Shown piece by piece: positions 22,646 to 35,854 of a stretch of DNA of 64,000 bases (position 1 is its first letter; each line of letters starts with the position of its first letter). This DNA is from Elymus sibiricus (Eukaryota; Streptophyta; Magnoliopsida; Poales; Poaceae): assembly GCA_039707655.1 (NCBI GenBank), contig CM077664.1, positions 196,658,195 to 196,722,194 of the forward strand, read 5' to 3'. A model generated the notes under the pieces. It saw only the letters and a program-made list of their open reading frames with translations, was not told the DNA's origin and did no database searches. A program made the translations under genes and the position numbers.

Positions 22646-23668
22646 ATGAATTTCTTCCGGAGAAGTTCTTCGAGGAGGAGGCCCTCGGAAGCCTCATCAA
22701 GTGAAAGCTTGGCACGCCAATCATATGAGGAACCAAGGGCAAGTTTAGTGCGTGGTGCCGAAGCAAAATCATGTCGATGGCCGTGCAACGAGTTCATGCT
22801 AGGTGCAGGCATCAAGGAAGAATTTGACCAATATATTCACAATGCCGAGCTCTCCGCCTTCATCACAGATAAGCCACCACAGCATTACAACCTCACTCAT
22901 TCCTTCACTAAAAACTTTGATTATCACTCGCGCACTTCTAGATTTTTATTTCACCTCTATGACAAATCCTATAATATGTCTCTAGAAGAATTCTGTGATG
23001 CATGCAAAATTCCATATTGGGGTTCGTTAGATGAACCATCAAGATCTGATTATGAGTTGTTTCTTAATAGCCTATGCAACGGTGAGGATAGGGGAATCAC
23101 GCAGGCCAGAATAATTAGCATTCACTTTCCCGCTATTCGGTATTTTGCGCTTTGTAATGGTAAATGCGTTGTTGGTAAGCAAGATTGTAGTGCACTTTGT
23201 GCCCCTGATCTGAGTCTTATTCATACAACTTTGACCGGTAGCAAGCTTTATAATCTTGGGGCTATTGTTGCACGTAGGCTGCAGCGTAATGCGGGTAATG
23301 GTGATTTGTATGGAGGAGTTTATGCCTCCTGCATAGCTGCAAAGTTAGGGGTCTCACCCAAATTCAATGATCCCATCTTGTCTTATAAATATTTGAATTT
23401 CGAAGCAATGCGGGAACATAGGTTTTTAAAACGCAACGCACAGGGTTATGAATATAACTTAGTTTTTAATAAATATCACTCTGTGTATGTTGCTTTGCCT
23501 GCTCCTGCCCTCTTTGATTTTCAGAACAAACAAAGATATTTTCTTCATGAGAGTGAGGTGCACGAGTACAATGCGGCTGTCGAGGCTGCTCGTCTGGCTG
23601 AGGAGGCGGCTCAGAACGCCTCTACGACCTACCATTTCGATTATTATCTAGGACAGCCATGGCCATAG
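22646..23668 (+). CDS. Intact 340-residue ORF of W1 (Athila-type 3' ORF, function unknown)
   Basis: ATG 22646 to TAG 23666-23668, with no interruption. The N-terminus is basic and Ser/Arg-rich (MNFFRRSSSRRR). The core has WPCNEFM, MSLEEFCDACKIPYWG, FPAIRYFALCNGKCVVG, NLGAIVARRL and LPAPALFDF, and an Ala/Glu-rich helix and short GQPWP end follow. I see no membrane segment, signal peptide or catalytic motif. The pattern recalls the plant transposon protein domain of Athila-lineage ORF1/env-region proteins, which is inference. It sits where an env-like gene would be, behind an internal promoter and candidate intron. Its W2 counterpart has the same length but is only about 40% identical, whereas the DNA around it is nearly identical. 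It is intact although gag-protease of the same element is broken. Confidence 0.75.
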   Translation: MNFFRRSSSRRRPSEASSSESLARQSYEEPRASLVRGAEAKSCRWPCNEFMLGAGIKEEFDQYIHNAELSAFITDKPPQHYNLTHSFTKNFDYHSRTSRFLFHLYDKSYNMSLEEFCDACKIPYWGSLDEPSRSDYELFLNSLCNGEDRGITQARIISIHFPAIRYFALCNGKCVVGKQDCSALCAPDLSLIHTTLTGSKLYNLGAIVARRLQRNAGNGDLYGGVYASCIAAKLGVSPKFNDPILSYKYLNFEAMREHRFLKRNAQGYEYNLVFNKYHSVYVALPAPALFDFQNKQRYFLHESEVHEYNAAVEAARLAEEAAQNASTTYHFDYYLGQPWP

Positions 23669-25803
23669 ACCAAGCTAGGCAAAAGCCTAAGCTTGGGGGA
23701 GTATGTATCTCTCACCGACATTTCATTCATGATCACACATTTCATTACAGTTGTCGGTGTTCATACTTTTTCATTGTATAATCCATGTTAATTTTATTTT
23801 CTCGCTTTCTTTTGGTGTGTTCAAAAAACTTGAGAAAATCCAAAAACATTTCTCGCTTCTTTTCGGTTTTTCTTTCTAGTTTAATTAGTCATAGTTTCGT
23901 AGTAGTAAAAGAAAACCCAAAAAGATTTCCCGTTTCTTCTTTTACTTGTTGGGAGGTTTCCCGTGTAAATAGTTTTCTCGTTTTTCATTTTTCTTCTTTA
24001 TTTGCTTTCTTCAGAAAAACTAAAAAACTCCAAAAATATTTCAGTGTGTTTCTCTGAAATTCTTTTCTTTTGTTTTGTTGAGTCATTGTAAGGAGAAGAC
24101 CATGATGAAAACGTTGAGTGGCTCTCATATGCATTATTGTTGATCTAACAAAGAGCCCATTTTACCTTGTCTTCTCCTTTGAATAAAATGCTTGCAGATT
24201 ACAGCTTAGTCCACGACATTCTTGCACTATTATTATTTTCATATCATTCGGTCGTGCAAGTGAAAGGCAATAAAGACGATGATTTGATGAAGTGACTGTG
24301 GCAAGGAAAAGCGGGTATGAACTCAACTTGTTTTTTGGTTTTTGTAAATATGTTTAACTCAGTATCCATGATTCAGCATGTTATGATTAAACATGTTTAT
24401 GATGACAATTAGAGATTATAGTTGCTCATGCCCTGCTTAAGTAGCTAGGAGTGGATAATGATTTATCTTAGTGTCAACATGCATTAAAATGTTCATGATG
24501 TAGTATGATGATATGGTATCCTCCTCTGAATGTTTCAAGTGGCTTGACTTGGCACATGTTCATGCATGTAGTTGAATCAAAACCAACATAGCCTTCACGA
24601 TATTTATGTTCATGGTGTTTATATCCTACTCATGCTAGTATTCAATGTTGATTCTTCATAATGCATGATTAGGACCGTTTTCGCTCTCTAGCTGGTCGCT
24701 TCTCAACCTATTTGCTAGCCTTCGCCTGTACTAAGCGGGAATGCTGCTTGTGCATCAAAATCCTTAAACCTAAAGTTATTCCAGATGAGTCCACTATATC
24801 TACCTATATGTGGTATTACTCTGCCGTTCTAAGTAGATTTGCATGTGCCACCACTAAATATTCAAATGAACATATGTTTTGTGTGCCCGTACCGCTCATG
24901 GAGCGATAGGGGGCGGTCAGTATCTTCCATGCTAAGTGGGTTATTCTCATGATGAGTGTTTATTCACTCGTCCTTGCACGAGGTGGGCTGGTAATCGGGA
25001 TGCCCAGTCCCGCTATTAAAATTGCAAAATAATAAAACAAACTCCCCCGGAAAGTTGCTGGTATGGAGGGCACCCGAGGATTCGGCTAGCCATGGCTTGT
25101 GATTGTTGGTGGAGGGGGAGTAAACTTTACTTTACCGCTTGGGAACCGCCGCTAATGTGTTTAGCATGGAAGATATTGAAAACTCTTGGTCGTGACGTTG
25201 ACAGGAAAGGCATACCTCCCAAAATTTTATTTATCTCTGATTTAAGCTTCGAGCTCTGGCACCTCTGCAAATCCATGCTTCCCTTTGCGAAGGGCCTATC
25301 TATTTACTTTTATGTTATTTTACTTTTATTGTTGAGTCATCACCTTCTCAAATAAGCACCAGTCCTGAGAGCACTATTGTCATTCTCATGCATTGTGAAT
25401 AGTTAATGTTGTGTGCATCATGAGTGGATCCCTTCTACCATGAATTACAATGTTTAGTCGCTGCTTGAACTTTGGAGGTGCTCTGCATTTATGTTTTGCG
25501 GTCTCAGAAAGGGCTAGCGAGATACCATGTTGTCATATTATATCATGATCATTTTGACAAAGTGTTGGCATTTGAAATATCTTATTATTGCTCACTAGTT
25601 GATTATGCCATTGATATGAGTTAATATAATTTCTAAGGGTTATCATTTGCATGGTTAGTTATAATCTTTGCTGAAAACTTGGGTACTATTTAAGCATATA
25701 TATAGATACAAGAACAAAAGAGTTTGTAAAAGTTTTTCTTTATCACTTTCAGTTTGTCCACTGAATTGCTTGAGGACAAGCAATGAGTTAAGCTTGGGGG
25801 AGT
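23669..25803 (+). other. 3' non-coding region and PPT of W1
   Basis: About 2.1 kb without a credible ORF, closely matched by 54737-56854 in W2. A small inverted repeat (AAGCTAGGC, AAAA, GCCTAAGCTT; 23672-23694) follows the stop codon and runs into AAGCTTGGGGGAG (23689-23701), identical to the true PPT at 25790-25802. The 25790-25803 copy abuts the 3' LTR. Confidence 0.75.
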
Positions 25804-27209
25804 TGATACGTCTCCATCGTATCTACTTTTCCAAACACTTTTGCTCTTGTTTTGACCCCTAATTTGCATGATTTGAATGGAACTAACCCGGACTGACGTT
25901 GTTTTCAGCGGAATTGCCATGGTGTTGTTTTTTGTGCAGAAATAAAAGTTCTTGGAATTGGATGAAACTTTTTGGAGATTTTTTATGGAATAAATAAAAA
26001 ATACTAGAACCAAGACCGACTGGAGGGGGGCCACCCAGTGCCCACGAGGTACCAGGGCGCGACACCCCCCCTGCCGCGCCCTGGTACCTCGTGGGGCCCA
26101 CGTGGCTCCGTCTGACCTAATTCCAACGCTATAAATTCACAATTCCAGAGAAAAAAAATACAAGAGGAAGTTTTATTGCGTTTCATGATATGGAGCCGCC
26201 GCCACCTCCTGTTCTTCATCGGGAGGCCAGATCTGGAGTCCGTCTGGGGCTCCGGAGAGGGGGATCTTCCGGCATCGTCATCATCAACCATCCTTCATCA
26301 CCAATTTCATGATGCTCACCGCCGGGAGTGAGTAATTCCTTCGTAGGCTTGCTGGACGGTGATGAGTTGGATGAGATTTATCATGTAATCGAGTTAGTTT
26401 TGTTAGGGCTTGATCCCTAGTATCCACTATGTTCTGAGATTGATGTTGCTATGACTTTGCTATGCTTAATGCTTGTCACTAGGGCCCGAGTGCCATGATT
26501 TCAGATCTGAACCCTTTATGTTTTCATGAATATATTTGTGTTCTTGATCCGATCTTGCAAGTTATATGCACCTGCTACGTGTTATGATCCACATACCCCA
26601 AGGTGACAATAATTGGGATTCTTTCCGGTGATTGACGTAGTTTGAGGAGTTCATGTATTCACTAAGTGCTAATGCTTTGTTCCGGTTCTCTATTAAAAGG
26701 AGGCCTTAATATCCCTTAGTTTCCTTATGGACCCCGCTGCCATGGGAGGGTAGGACAAAAGATGTCATGCAAGTTCTTATCGCAAGCACGTATGACTATA
26801 TGCGAAATACATGCCTACATTACATTGATGAATTGGAGCTAGTTCTGTGTCACCCTAGGTTATGACTGTTACATGATGAATGTTATCCAACGAATATCAC
26901 CGATCCAATGCCTACGAGCTTTTTACATATTGTTCGTTGCTAAGTTACTACTGTCACAATTGCTACTACTACTGCTACTATCGTTACTGCTACTGTTACT
27001 ATTATTGCTACTGCTATCAAACTATCTCATACTACCGTGCTACTGATCACTCTGCTGTAGATATTTAGTTTCCAGGTGTGGTTGAATTGACAACTCAACT
27101 GCTAATACTTGCAAATATTCTTTGGCTCCCCTTGTGTCAAATCAATAAATTTGGGTTGAATACTCTACCCTCGAAAACTGTTGCGATCTCCTATACTTGT
27201 GGGTTATCA
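25804..27209 (+). repeat. 3' LTR of W1 (1406 bp)
   Basis: From TGATACGTCTCCATCG to GGGTTATCA, followed by the TSD CGCAT (27210-27214). It closely matches the 5' LTR; part of the length difference lies in the CTACTG-type triplet tract (26945-27015). Confidence 0.92.
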
Positions 27210-27708
27210 CGCATTGATATCGATTGTATGGCCTCTCCATTGCCTAACAATCCGCCGAGTTGATGCGAGACTTTCTCAACTTTTTGTCTTCCTTTATAAA
27301 CCCCTACCATCATTCTCTTTTCCATCCAATGTGTTAAGTCCATGGCTCACACTCATGTATTGAGTGGAGTTGAAAAAGCTGAAGTGAGAAAAAGTATGAT
27401 ACAATTGCTGGGTTTGGCACCGGGGTGTTCATGATTTATACTTTATGCTAGGAAAACCGAGCTATGCCATGCTTACATGATTAAATGAGTAGGAATAACA
27501 TTCTTTAGCATTGTTTATTTTGAAGAGTGATGATTATTTTCTAGAATTCTTGCATATTATCGTTTTGATATCTATTAAGTCATCGCTTCCCAACATTCAT
27601 ACCCAAATTATTACATGATTAAGACATGTTAGGTAGCATTTCATATCAAAAATTCTGTTTTTATCATTTACCTACTCGGGGACGAGCAAGAATTAAGCTT
27701 GGGGATGC
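27210..27708 (+). other. T1 internal DNA resuming after W1, with PPT
   Basis: It starts with the second copy of the CGCAT TSD and matches element B's PPT-side internal DNA in the opposite orientation. It ends in AAGCTTGGGGATGC directly before the LTR at 27709. No gene. Confidence 0.75.
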
Positions 27709-28207
27709 TGATACATCTCCAACATATCTATATTTTTTTATTGTTTCATGCTATTATATTATCAATCTTGTATGCTTTATATGCCATTTTATATCATTTT
27801 TATGGACTAACCTATTAACTCAGTGCCCAGCGCCAGTTCCTTTTTTTTGCATGTTTTTGGTTTTCCACAAAATCCATACCAAACGAAGTCCAAACACGAT
27901 GAAACTTTTTGACGATTTTTTCTAGACAAAAAGAGACCCTGGAAGCTTCGGGAGGAGACCATACGATGCACGAGGGAGCGACAACGCAGGGGGCGCGCCC
28001 AGGTGCCTTGTGGCCCCCCTGTGGCTCCATTTGACCTAATTCCGACACTATAAATTCTTATATATCCAGAAACCCTCAGGGGAGGTCTCGAAACAATTTT
28101 ATCGCTGCTTCAAGCCTCTGTTCTTCCGCGATCCCATCTGGAGGCCTTTTCCGGTACTTTGCCCGAGGGGGGAACCATTGGGGAGGCAATCTTCATTGAC
28201 CTTGCTG
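27709..28207 (+). repeat. Left part of the T1 3' LTR
   Basis: It begins TGATACATCTCCAACATATC, a CpG-decayed form of the usual terminus. It contains the GC-rich hairpin (about 27960-28010), then leader-like 'gaagcctctgttcttccgcgat'. It stops at 28207, where C internal DNA begins, and the LTR resumes at 37504. Confidence 0.8.
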
Positions 28208-28763
28208 GATAGGTTAGTATGATAAAAATAAATCATCCACTTAGGTGCTGTCAAGACAAGATTAATAATTGTTCTCACATAATTCCTACTGTATTCTATC
28301 ATTTCCACAATTTATATTACTCAATATAAGCTATGGAAACACTAAAACAAGCAAACTATGCATTGAAAACAGAATCTGTCAAAAACAGAACAACATGTAG
28401 TGAGTGAATTAAAAAGCATACTTCTGTACCTCCAACAATTCTAAAACATTAGGACAACATAATAAATTTGTAAACCAATACTGTGTAAAAATTTCAGAAT
28501 TTTATCATGCTCCAGTACAGAACAGAAATTCCAACACTGAAGGCAAAAGTTTCTGTTTTTGCACAGAATCAAATCAACAAGTATCCACACTATCCCAAAG
28601 GCTTTACTTGGCACATTATTGAAAGAAAACATATAAAACATGATTACTAGAGTAGCTTAATCATGTGTACATACAAAAACAGTAGGTATAAATATTGGGT
28701 TGTCTCCCAACTAGCGCTTTTCTTTAATGCCTTTTTAGCTAGGCATGATGATTTCAATGATGC

Positions 28764-29744
28764 TCACATAAAAGTAAAGAATTGAAACATAATGGGAGCA
28801 TCATGCAGCATATGACTAGCACATTTAAGCCTAACCCACTTACTATGCATAGGGATTTTGTGAGCAAACAATTTATGGGAGCAAGAATCAACTAGCATAG
28901 GAAGGCAAAACAAGCATGACTTCAAAACTTTCAACATAAAGAGAGGAAACTTGATATTATTGCAACTCCTAAAAGCATACGTTCCTCTCTCATAATAATT
29001 TTCAGTGGCATCATGAATGAATTCAACAATATAGCTATCACATAAATCATTCTTTTCATGACCTACAAGCATTGAATTTTTATTACTCTCCACATAAGCA
29101 AATTTATTCTCATCAATAGTAGTGGGAGCAAACTCACCAAAATAACTATCATGAGATACTTGATTGACATAATCAAATTGAACATTAAAATCATGATGAC
29201 AAGTTTTATGGTTATCATTACACTTTATAGCATACATGCCATCACAATAATCATCATAGATAGCAACATTGTTGTCGTAGTCAATTGAAACCTCTTCCAA
29301 AATAGTGGATTCATCATTAAATAAAGTCATGACCTCTCCAAATCCACTTTCATAATTATTACAATAAGATTCAACACCCTCCAAAATAGTGGGATCATTA
29401 GTACCTAGAGTTGACACTCTTCCAAACCCACTTTCATCAATATAATCATCATAAATAGGAGGCATGCTATCATCATAATAAATTTGCTCATCAAAACTTG
29501 GGGGACTAAAAATATCATCTTCATCAAACATAGCATCCCCAAGCTTATGGCTTTGCACATCATTAGCATCATGGATATTTGTAGAAAGCATACTGACAAC
29601 ATTGCAAACATGCTCATCATTCAAAGAATTTATGCTAAACATTTTATTAAATTCTTCCTCTAGCAATTGAGCACAATTTTCCGATCCATCATTTTCAAGA
29701 AAGACGTCATATAGATGAAGTATGTGAGGCAACCTTAATTCCAT
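28764..29744 (-). CDS. Intact 326-residue acidic ORF of element C, left copy; function unknown
   Basis: ATG 29744 (MELRLPHILHLYDVFLEND) to the stop at 28766-28764, uninterrupted. Residues 1-170 are very acidic (Asp/Glu/Tyr-rich). A 28-residue unit starting ESGFG and containing TILE is repeated in the middle (about residues 103-156). The last 110 residues are Cys/His-containing and more hydrophobic (SCLFCLPMLVDSCSHKLFAHK), but I see no regular zinc knuckle. There is no protease, RT or integrase motif. It lies about 100 nt downstream of the PBS, the place of gag. Broken copies are in C right (34752-35730) and D (40233-41130), and a relative starts E1. It is not recognised as any named family. 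Confidence 0.65.
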   Translation of the reverse strand: MELRLPHILHLYDVFLENDGSENCAQLLEEEFNKMFSINSLNDEHVCNVVSMLSTNIHDANDVQSHKLGDAMFDEDDIFSPPSFDEQIYYDDSMPPIYDDYIDESGFGRVSTLGTNDPTILEGVESYCNNYESGFGEVMTLFNDESTILEEVSIDYDNNVAIYDDYCDGMYAIKCNDNHKTCHHDFNVQFDYVNQVSHDSYFGEFAPTTIDENKFAYVESNKNSMLVGHEKNDLCDSYIVEFIHDATENYYERGTYAFRSCNNIKFPLFMLKVLKSCLFCLPMLVDSCSHKLFAHKIPMHSKWVRLKCASHMLHDAPIMFQFFTFM

Positions 29745-29840
29745 TTTTTTGTTTTCTTTTATAAAACCAAACTAGTGATAAAACAAGAAACTAAAAGATT
29801 TAATTGCAAGATCTAAAGATATACCTTCAAGCACTCACCT

Positions 29841-29857
29841 CCCCGTCAACGGCGCCA
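29841..29857 (-). other. Primer-binding site, tRNA-Asp type (C, left unit)
   Basis: It matches TGGCGCCGTTGCCGGGG at 16 of 17 positions on the minus strand and lies 10 nt from the LTR at 29868. Confidence 0.8.
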
Positions 29858-29867
29858 GAAAAGAGCT

Positions 29868-31503
29868 TGATGTCTACTACGCAACTTTTATTCTTGTAGA
29901 TGTTGTTGGGCCTCCAAGTGCAGAGTTTTGTAGGACTGTAGCAAATTTCCCTCAAGTGGATGACCTAAGGCTTATCAATCTGTGGGAGGCGTAGGATGAA
30001 GATGGTCTCTCTCAAACAACCTTGCAATCAAATACAAGAAATCTCTTGTGTCCCCAACACACCCAATACAATGGTAAATTGTATGGGTGCACTAGTTCGG
30101 CGAAGAGATGGTGATACAAGTGTAGTATGGATAATAGATATAGGTTTTTGTAATCTGAAATAATAAAAACAGAAAGGTAGCAAGTAACAAAAGTGAGCAC
30201 AAACGGTATTGCAATGCTTGAAAACAAGGCCTAGGGTTCATACTTTCACTAGTGCAATCTCTCAACAGTGCTAACATAATTGAATCATATAACAATCCCT
30301 CAACGTGTGATAAAGAATCACTCCAAAGTTCCTATTAGCGGAGAACATAAGATGAAATTGTTGTAGGGTACGAAACCACCTCAAAGTTATCCTTTTCGAT
30401 CAATCTATTGAGCCATCCCTATAAGTTTCACAAACAACCCTAGAGTTTGTACTAAAATAACACCATATGATACGCATCAACCAACCCTAATGTCACCTAG
30501 ATATTCCAATGTCACCACTAGTATCCGTGAGTTGATTATTCGATATGCATCAAACAACTTCTGATTCATAATATTCAATCCACACAAAGAACTTTAAAGA
30601 GCACCCCAAAGTTTCTATCGGAGAAAAGAAGATGAAAATGTGCAACCAACCCCTATGCCTAGATTACCCCAAGGTCACGGGAATCCGCGAGTTGATCACC
30701 AAAACATACATCAAGTGACTCAATAGAATACCCCATTGTCACCACGGGTATCCACATGCAAGACATACATCAAGTGTTCTCAAATCTGAAATATTCAATC
30801 CGACAATAACGAAACCTCAAAGGGAAAGACTCAATTCATCACAAGAAGGTAGAGAGGGAAGAAACACCATATGATCCAACTATATTAACAAAGCTCGTGA
30901 TACATCAAGATCGTGCCAGATCAAGAACGCGCGAGAGAGAGATCAAACACATAGCTACTGGTACATACCCTCAGCCCCGAAGGTGAACTACTCCCTCCTC
31001 GTCATGGAGACCGCCGGGATGATGAAGATGGCCTTCGGTGATGATTTTCCCCTCCGGCAGGGTGCCGGAAAAGGCTCCAAATGGTATTTCTTTGGTACAG
31101 AGGCTTGCGGCGGCGGCGGCGAAGTCTAGGTTTATTTCTAGGGGTTTCTCTATTTATAGGATTTTTCGGCGTTGGAATCACGCGAAAAGGAGCTACGAGG
31201 GGCCCACAAGGCAACAACACATGACCCCCCCAGGGCGCGCCGTGTTGCCTTGTGGCGTACTCATGGCTCTTCTGGTGCTTCCACGAAGCTTCGGGGGTCT
31301 CTTTTGGTCCAAAAAAAATTGTCAAAAAGTTTCATCCAATTCCGAGAACTTTTATTTCTGCACAAAAAACAACATCACGGTAGTTCTGCTGAAAATAGCG
31401 TCAGTCCGGGTTAGTTCTAATCAAATCATACCAAAACCATATAAAATTGTTATAAACATGGCATGAATACTTCATAAATTATAGATACGTTGGAGACGGA
31501 TCA
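29868..31503 (-). repeat. Shared middle LTR of C (type-3 LTR, 1636 bp)
   Basis: It begins TGATGTCTAC and ends ...GACGGATCA on the plus strand. The PBS side is to its left, and the PPT side (GCATCCCCAAGCTT, 31504-31517) to its right. The hairpin arms are CCACAAGGCAACA (31204-31216) and the pairing GTGTTGCCTTGTGG (31242-31255). Confidence 0.88.
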
Positions 31504-34500
31504 GCATCCCCAAGCTTAATTCCCGCTCGTCCTCGAGTAGGTAAATGATAAAAGAAATAATTTATGAATTGTGAATGCTAGCATAGTGCATAAGTTTGAT
31601 CAATGATAATTTCAATCACTTTTCCTAGCATCATAACAACAACTCTTTCTCATAAAACTCATCATGATAAAGTAGCAATCAATTCACATGTTATGGTTTA
31701 AACAATACATTCTCTTAAAACTTAACAAGCTATGTTCTTAGTCACCAAACAATTTCAATGCATCTCATTTTCAACAAAGTCTAAGTAAGAGCTCCACATA
31801 CTCAATTATCATATAGTCTTCTATGATTGCTAATACTCAAAGCATATTTTTAGAACGAATAGCATCCATCGAACACAGAGAAAGATAGGGGCTTGATGTT
31901 TCGCCTCCCAACTTACTTATCATAGAGATAATTGTCAACAATAATAATTCATGATCAAATATATTTGAATGGCTATATGTGCCTGGATCTTACCCCACCA
32001 CATGATGCTTGCCAACTAGAGAATAAGTTGGAATAAGAAGTTGACTCAACAAAAATAAATAACATGAAAGTAAATAGCCTAAAAGTAAATAGAATGTCCC
32101 TTCACAGAGGGAAGCAAGGATTTGCAGAGGTGCCAAAGCTCATTGCTTAAAACAGAGATGAATACATTTTGAGTGGTGTGCCTTTCCTGTCAACGTCACG
32201 ACTAAGGTATTCAATATCTTCCATGCTAAACACATTATTGGCGGTTCCCATGCAGAAATGAAAAGTTTAACTTCCCCTCAACCATTCAAACACAAGCCAT
32301 GGCTAGCCGAATTCACGGGTGCCCTCCAAACTTTCAACTTTCTAGGGGGAGCTTTTGTTTTATTATATATATTCTTTTTTTATTTAAGGGACTGGGCATC
32401 CTGATTACCAGCCTCTCTCATGCAATGACAAGTGAATAAACACCCATCATGAGAATAACCCGCTTAACATGGAATATATTGACCGCCCCGTCGCTCCATG
32501 AGCGGTACAGGCACACAAAACAGATGATTATTTGAAGGTTTTAGAGATGGCACATGCAAATTTACTTGGAATGGCAGGGTAATATTGTATATAGGTAGGT
32601 ATGGTGGACTCTCATGCAAGAAACTTGGCTCAAGGATTTTGGATGCACAAGCAGTATTCCCGCTTAGTACAGAAATTTTGGCTAGCAAAAGATTCTAAAC
32701 AAGCACCACATGTTGGAGGATCCATAACAATATAACTTCTAAGCAAATATACCCAAACATAAGTCATTACGTTGTCTTCCTTGTCCAACTTCAACTAATT
32801 TGCTCAAGTTTGAAAATAATTAATGGGTATTCACAATCATAAAAGATGTCCAAGATAATATATTTGTATGTGAAATTTCTCTTCCATATACTAATCATTC
32901 ATGAATTGCTGGTATGACCCATATTGTGATTGTCAAACTTCAATAGATTTTACTTTCTAAACCCAATGTGAAATATTACTAAGCATATGGAACATATATA
33001 ATTTCAGATTTATGATATTCAATTCATTCAACAATTTACTCAAAGGATATAAGTGAAGCACAAGAATGAATGACAAACTACTCCAAAAGATATAAGTGAA
33101 GAACAATGAGTACTTAAACAATTAAGTAGCTATGTGAAGACTCTCTCCAAATAAAGATTTCAGATCTAAATAATTTTATTCAAACAGCAAACAAAATGAA
33201 AATAAAAGGACACTCCAAGGATAGCACATATCATGTGAACAAGTAAAAACTTAGGCTAACCGATAGGTGTTGATGAAGAAAGGTGGGATGCCTACCGGGG
33301 CATCCCCAAGCTTAGATGCTTGAGACTTCTTGGAATATTAACTTGGGATGCCTTGGGCATCCCCAAGCTTGAGTTCTTGTGTCTCCTTAATTCCTCTCAT
33401 ATCATGGCTTCTCCTAAATCTTAAAAACTTCATCCACACAAAACTCAACAAGAACTCGTGAGATAAGTTAGTATAAATCAACGCAAAACCTTATCATTCT
33501 ATACTGTAGCGAATCACTAAAATTATAATTTCACATTGCATACTAAATGCCTCTGCATATTTAATACTCCTATCCACAAATAGAAACATTAAACAAGCAA
33601 ACATATGCAAACAATGCAACTATAACAGCAATTTGCCAAAACAGAACAGTCTGTAAAGGGGGAATAAAAATTCATACTTCCCTAACTCCAAAAATTCTGA
33701 AAAATTACCATGTGATAGAGAACTCATGAATGCTTACTGTGTAAAAATTTCAGATTTTTATCATGCTCTGACAATTCACATAAATTCAGACAATAATAGA
33801 AAACTTTCTGTTTTGAAACAGCAACTCATAAACTTGCAAACTGAGCATGGTAAAGGCTATAATTGGCATTTTATTGAACTAAAAGATACAAAACATTGTT
33901 ATAAATAACAGCAAGCAAATCTCAAAAAAATAAAATGGCGCTCCAAGCAAAACACATATCATGTCATGAATAAAAATATAGCTCCAAGTGAGGTTACCGA
34001 TAATGTTGAAGACGAAAGAGGGAATGCCTTCCGGGGCATCCCCAAGCTTGAACGCTTGAGTCTTCCTTTAATATTACCTTGGGTGCCTTGGGAATCCCCA
34101 AGTTTAGGGTTTTTCTGCTCCTTATTCTCCTCATATCGATATCTCACCCAAAACTTGAAAACTTCAATAACACAAAACTTAACGAAACTCCGTGAGATAG
34201 GTTAGTATGATAAAAATAAATCATCCACTTAGGTGCTGTCAAGACAAGATTAATAATTGTTATCACATAATTCCTACTGTATTCTATCATTTCCACAATT
34301 TATATTACTCAATATAAGCTATGGAAACACTAAAACAAGCAAACTATGCATTGAAAACAGAATCTGTCAAAAACAGAACAACATGTAGTGAGCGAATTAA
34401 AAAGCATACTTCTGTACCTCCAACAATTCTAAAACATTAGGACAACATAATAAATTTGTAAACCAATACTGTGTAAAAATTTCAGAATTTTATCACGCTC

Positions 34501-34751
34501 CAGTACAGAACAGAAATTCCAGCACTGAAGGGAAAACTTTCTGTTTTTGCACAGAATCAAATCAACAAGTATCCACACTATCCCAAAGGCTTTACTTGGC
34601 ACATTATTGAAATAAAACATATAAAACATGATTACTACAGTATCTTAATCATGTGGACATACAAAAACAGTAGGTATAAATATTGGGTTGTCTCCCAACT
34701 AGCGCTTTTCTTTAATGCCTTTTTAGCTAGGCATGATGATTTCAATGATGC
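31504..34751 (-). other. Non-coding internal region of C (right unit)
   Basis: About 3.2 kb, AT-rich, no credible ORF. It contains two copies of the TGCTTCACTTATATC motif (minus strand; 33042-33060, 33085-33102) and several PPT-like GCATCCCCAAGCTT words (about 33302, 33359, 34039) arranged as small inverted repeats. The inverted repeat TTGGGTTGTCTCCCAA is at 34683-34698, shortly after the ORF. Confidence 0.7.
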
Positions 34752-35730
34752 TCACATAAAAGTAAAGAATTGAAACATAATGGGAGCATCATGAAGCATA
34801 TGACTAGCACATTTAAGCCTAACCCACTTACTATGCATAGGGATTTTGTGAGCAAACAATTTATGGGAGCAAGAATCAACTAGCATAGGAAGGCAAAACA
34901 AGCATGACTTCAAAACTTTCAACATAAAGAGAGGAAACTTGATATTATTGCAACTCCTAAAAGCATATGTTCCTCTCTCATAATAATTTTCAGTGGCATC
35001 ATGAATGAATTCAACAATATAGCTATCACATAAAGCATTCTTTTCATGACCTACAAGCATAGGATTTTCATTACTTCCCACATAAGCAAATTTATTCTCA
35101 TAAATAGTAATGGGAGCAAACTCAACAAAATAACTATCATGAGATACTTGATTGACATAATCAAATTGAACATTAAAATCATGATGACTAGTTTCATGGT
35201 TATCATTACTCTATAGCATACATGCCATCACAATAATCATCATAGATAGCAACTTTGTTGTCATAATCAATTGAAACCTCTTCCAAAATAGTGGATTCAT
35301 CATTAAATAAAGTCATGACCTCTTCAAACCCACTTTCATAATTATTACAGTAAGATTCAACACCCTCCAAAATAGTGGGATCATTAGTACCTAGAGTTGA
35401 CACTCTTCCAAGCCCACTTTCATCAATATAATCATCATAAATAGGAGGCATGCTATCATCATAATAAATTTGCTCATCAAAACTTGGGAGACTAAAAATA
35501 TCATCTTCATCAAACATAGCATCCCCAAGCTTATGGCTTTGCACATCATTAGCATCATGGATATTTGTAGAAAGCATACTGACAACATTGCAAACATGCT
35601 CGTCATTCAAAGAATTTATGCTAAACATTTTATTAAATTCTTCCTCTAGCAATTGAGCACAATTTTCCGATCCATCATTTTCAAGAAAGACATCATATAG
35701 ATGAAGTATGTGAGGCAACCTTAATTCCAT
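34752..35730 (-). pseudogene. Broken copy of the acidic ORF, element C right unit
   Basis: ATG 35730, near-identical to the left copy for 174 codons, then a stop at 35208-35206 produced by a 2-bp loss relative to the left copy. The remaining C-terminal part is still readable in another frame down to 34752. Both 28-residue repeat units are present. Confidence 0.75.
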
Positions 35731-35827
35731 TTTTTTTGTTTTCTTTTATAAAACCAAACTAGTGATAAAACAAGAAACTAAAAGATTTAATTGCAAGATC
35801 TAAATATATACCTTCAAGCACTCACCT

Positions 35828-35844
35828 CCCCGGCAACGGCGTTA
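35828..35844 (-). other. Decayed primer-binding site (C, right unit)
   Basis: It differs from the tRNA-Asp complement at 2 of 17 positions, both transitions at the LTR-proximal end. It is 10 nt from the LTR at 35855. Confidence 0.75.
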
Positions 35845-35854
35845 GAAAAGAGCT

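Larger units (their letters stand above)
17642..27209 (+). mobile_element. W1: complete WHAM/Sabrina-like non-autonomous Gypsy element (9568 bp)
   Basis: Two LTRs (17642-19025 and 25804-27209) bound it, and the 5-bp TSD CGCAT is present on both sides (17637-17641, 27210-27214). The order is LTR, tRNA-Asp PBS, gag-protease, LTR-like promoter segment, intact 340-codon ORF, long non-coding DNA, PPT, LTR. RT, RNase H and integrase are absent, so it depends on a partner for movement. The Athila-type protease motif and PBS place it near Athila. Confidence 0.9.

Noticed and set aside
22646..23668. A host plant gene with promoter, (CT)n leader and 5'UTR intron
   Set aside because: It lies between the LTRs of W1, has a counterpart at the same place in W2, and is flanked by element-specific DNA, so it is an element gene or at most an old capture.
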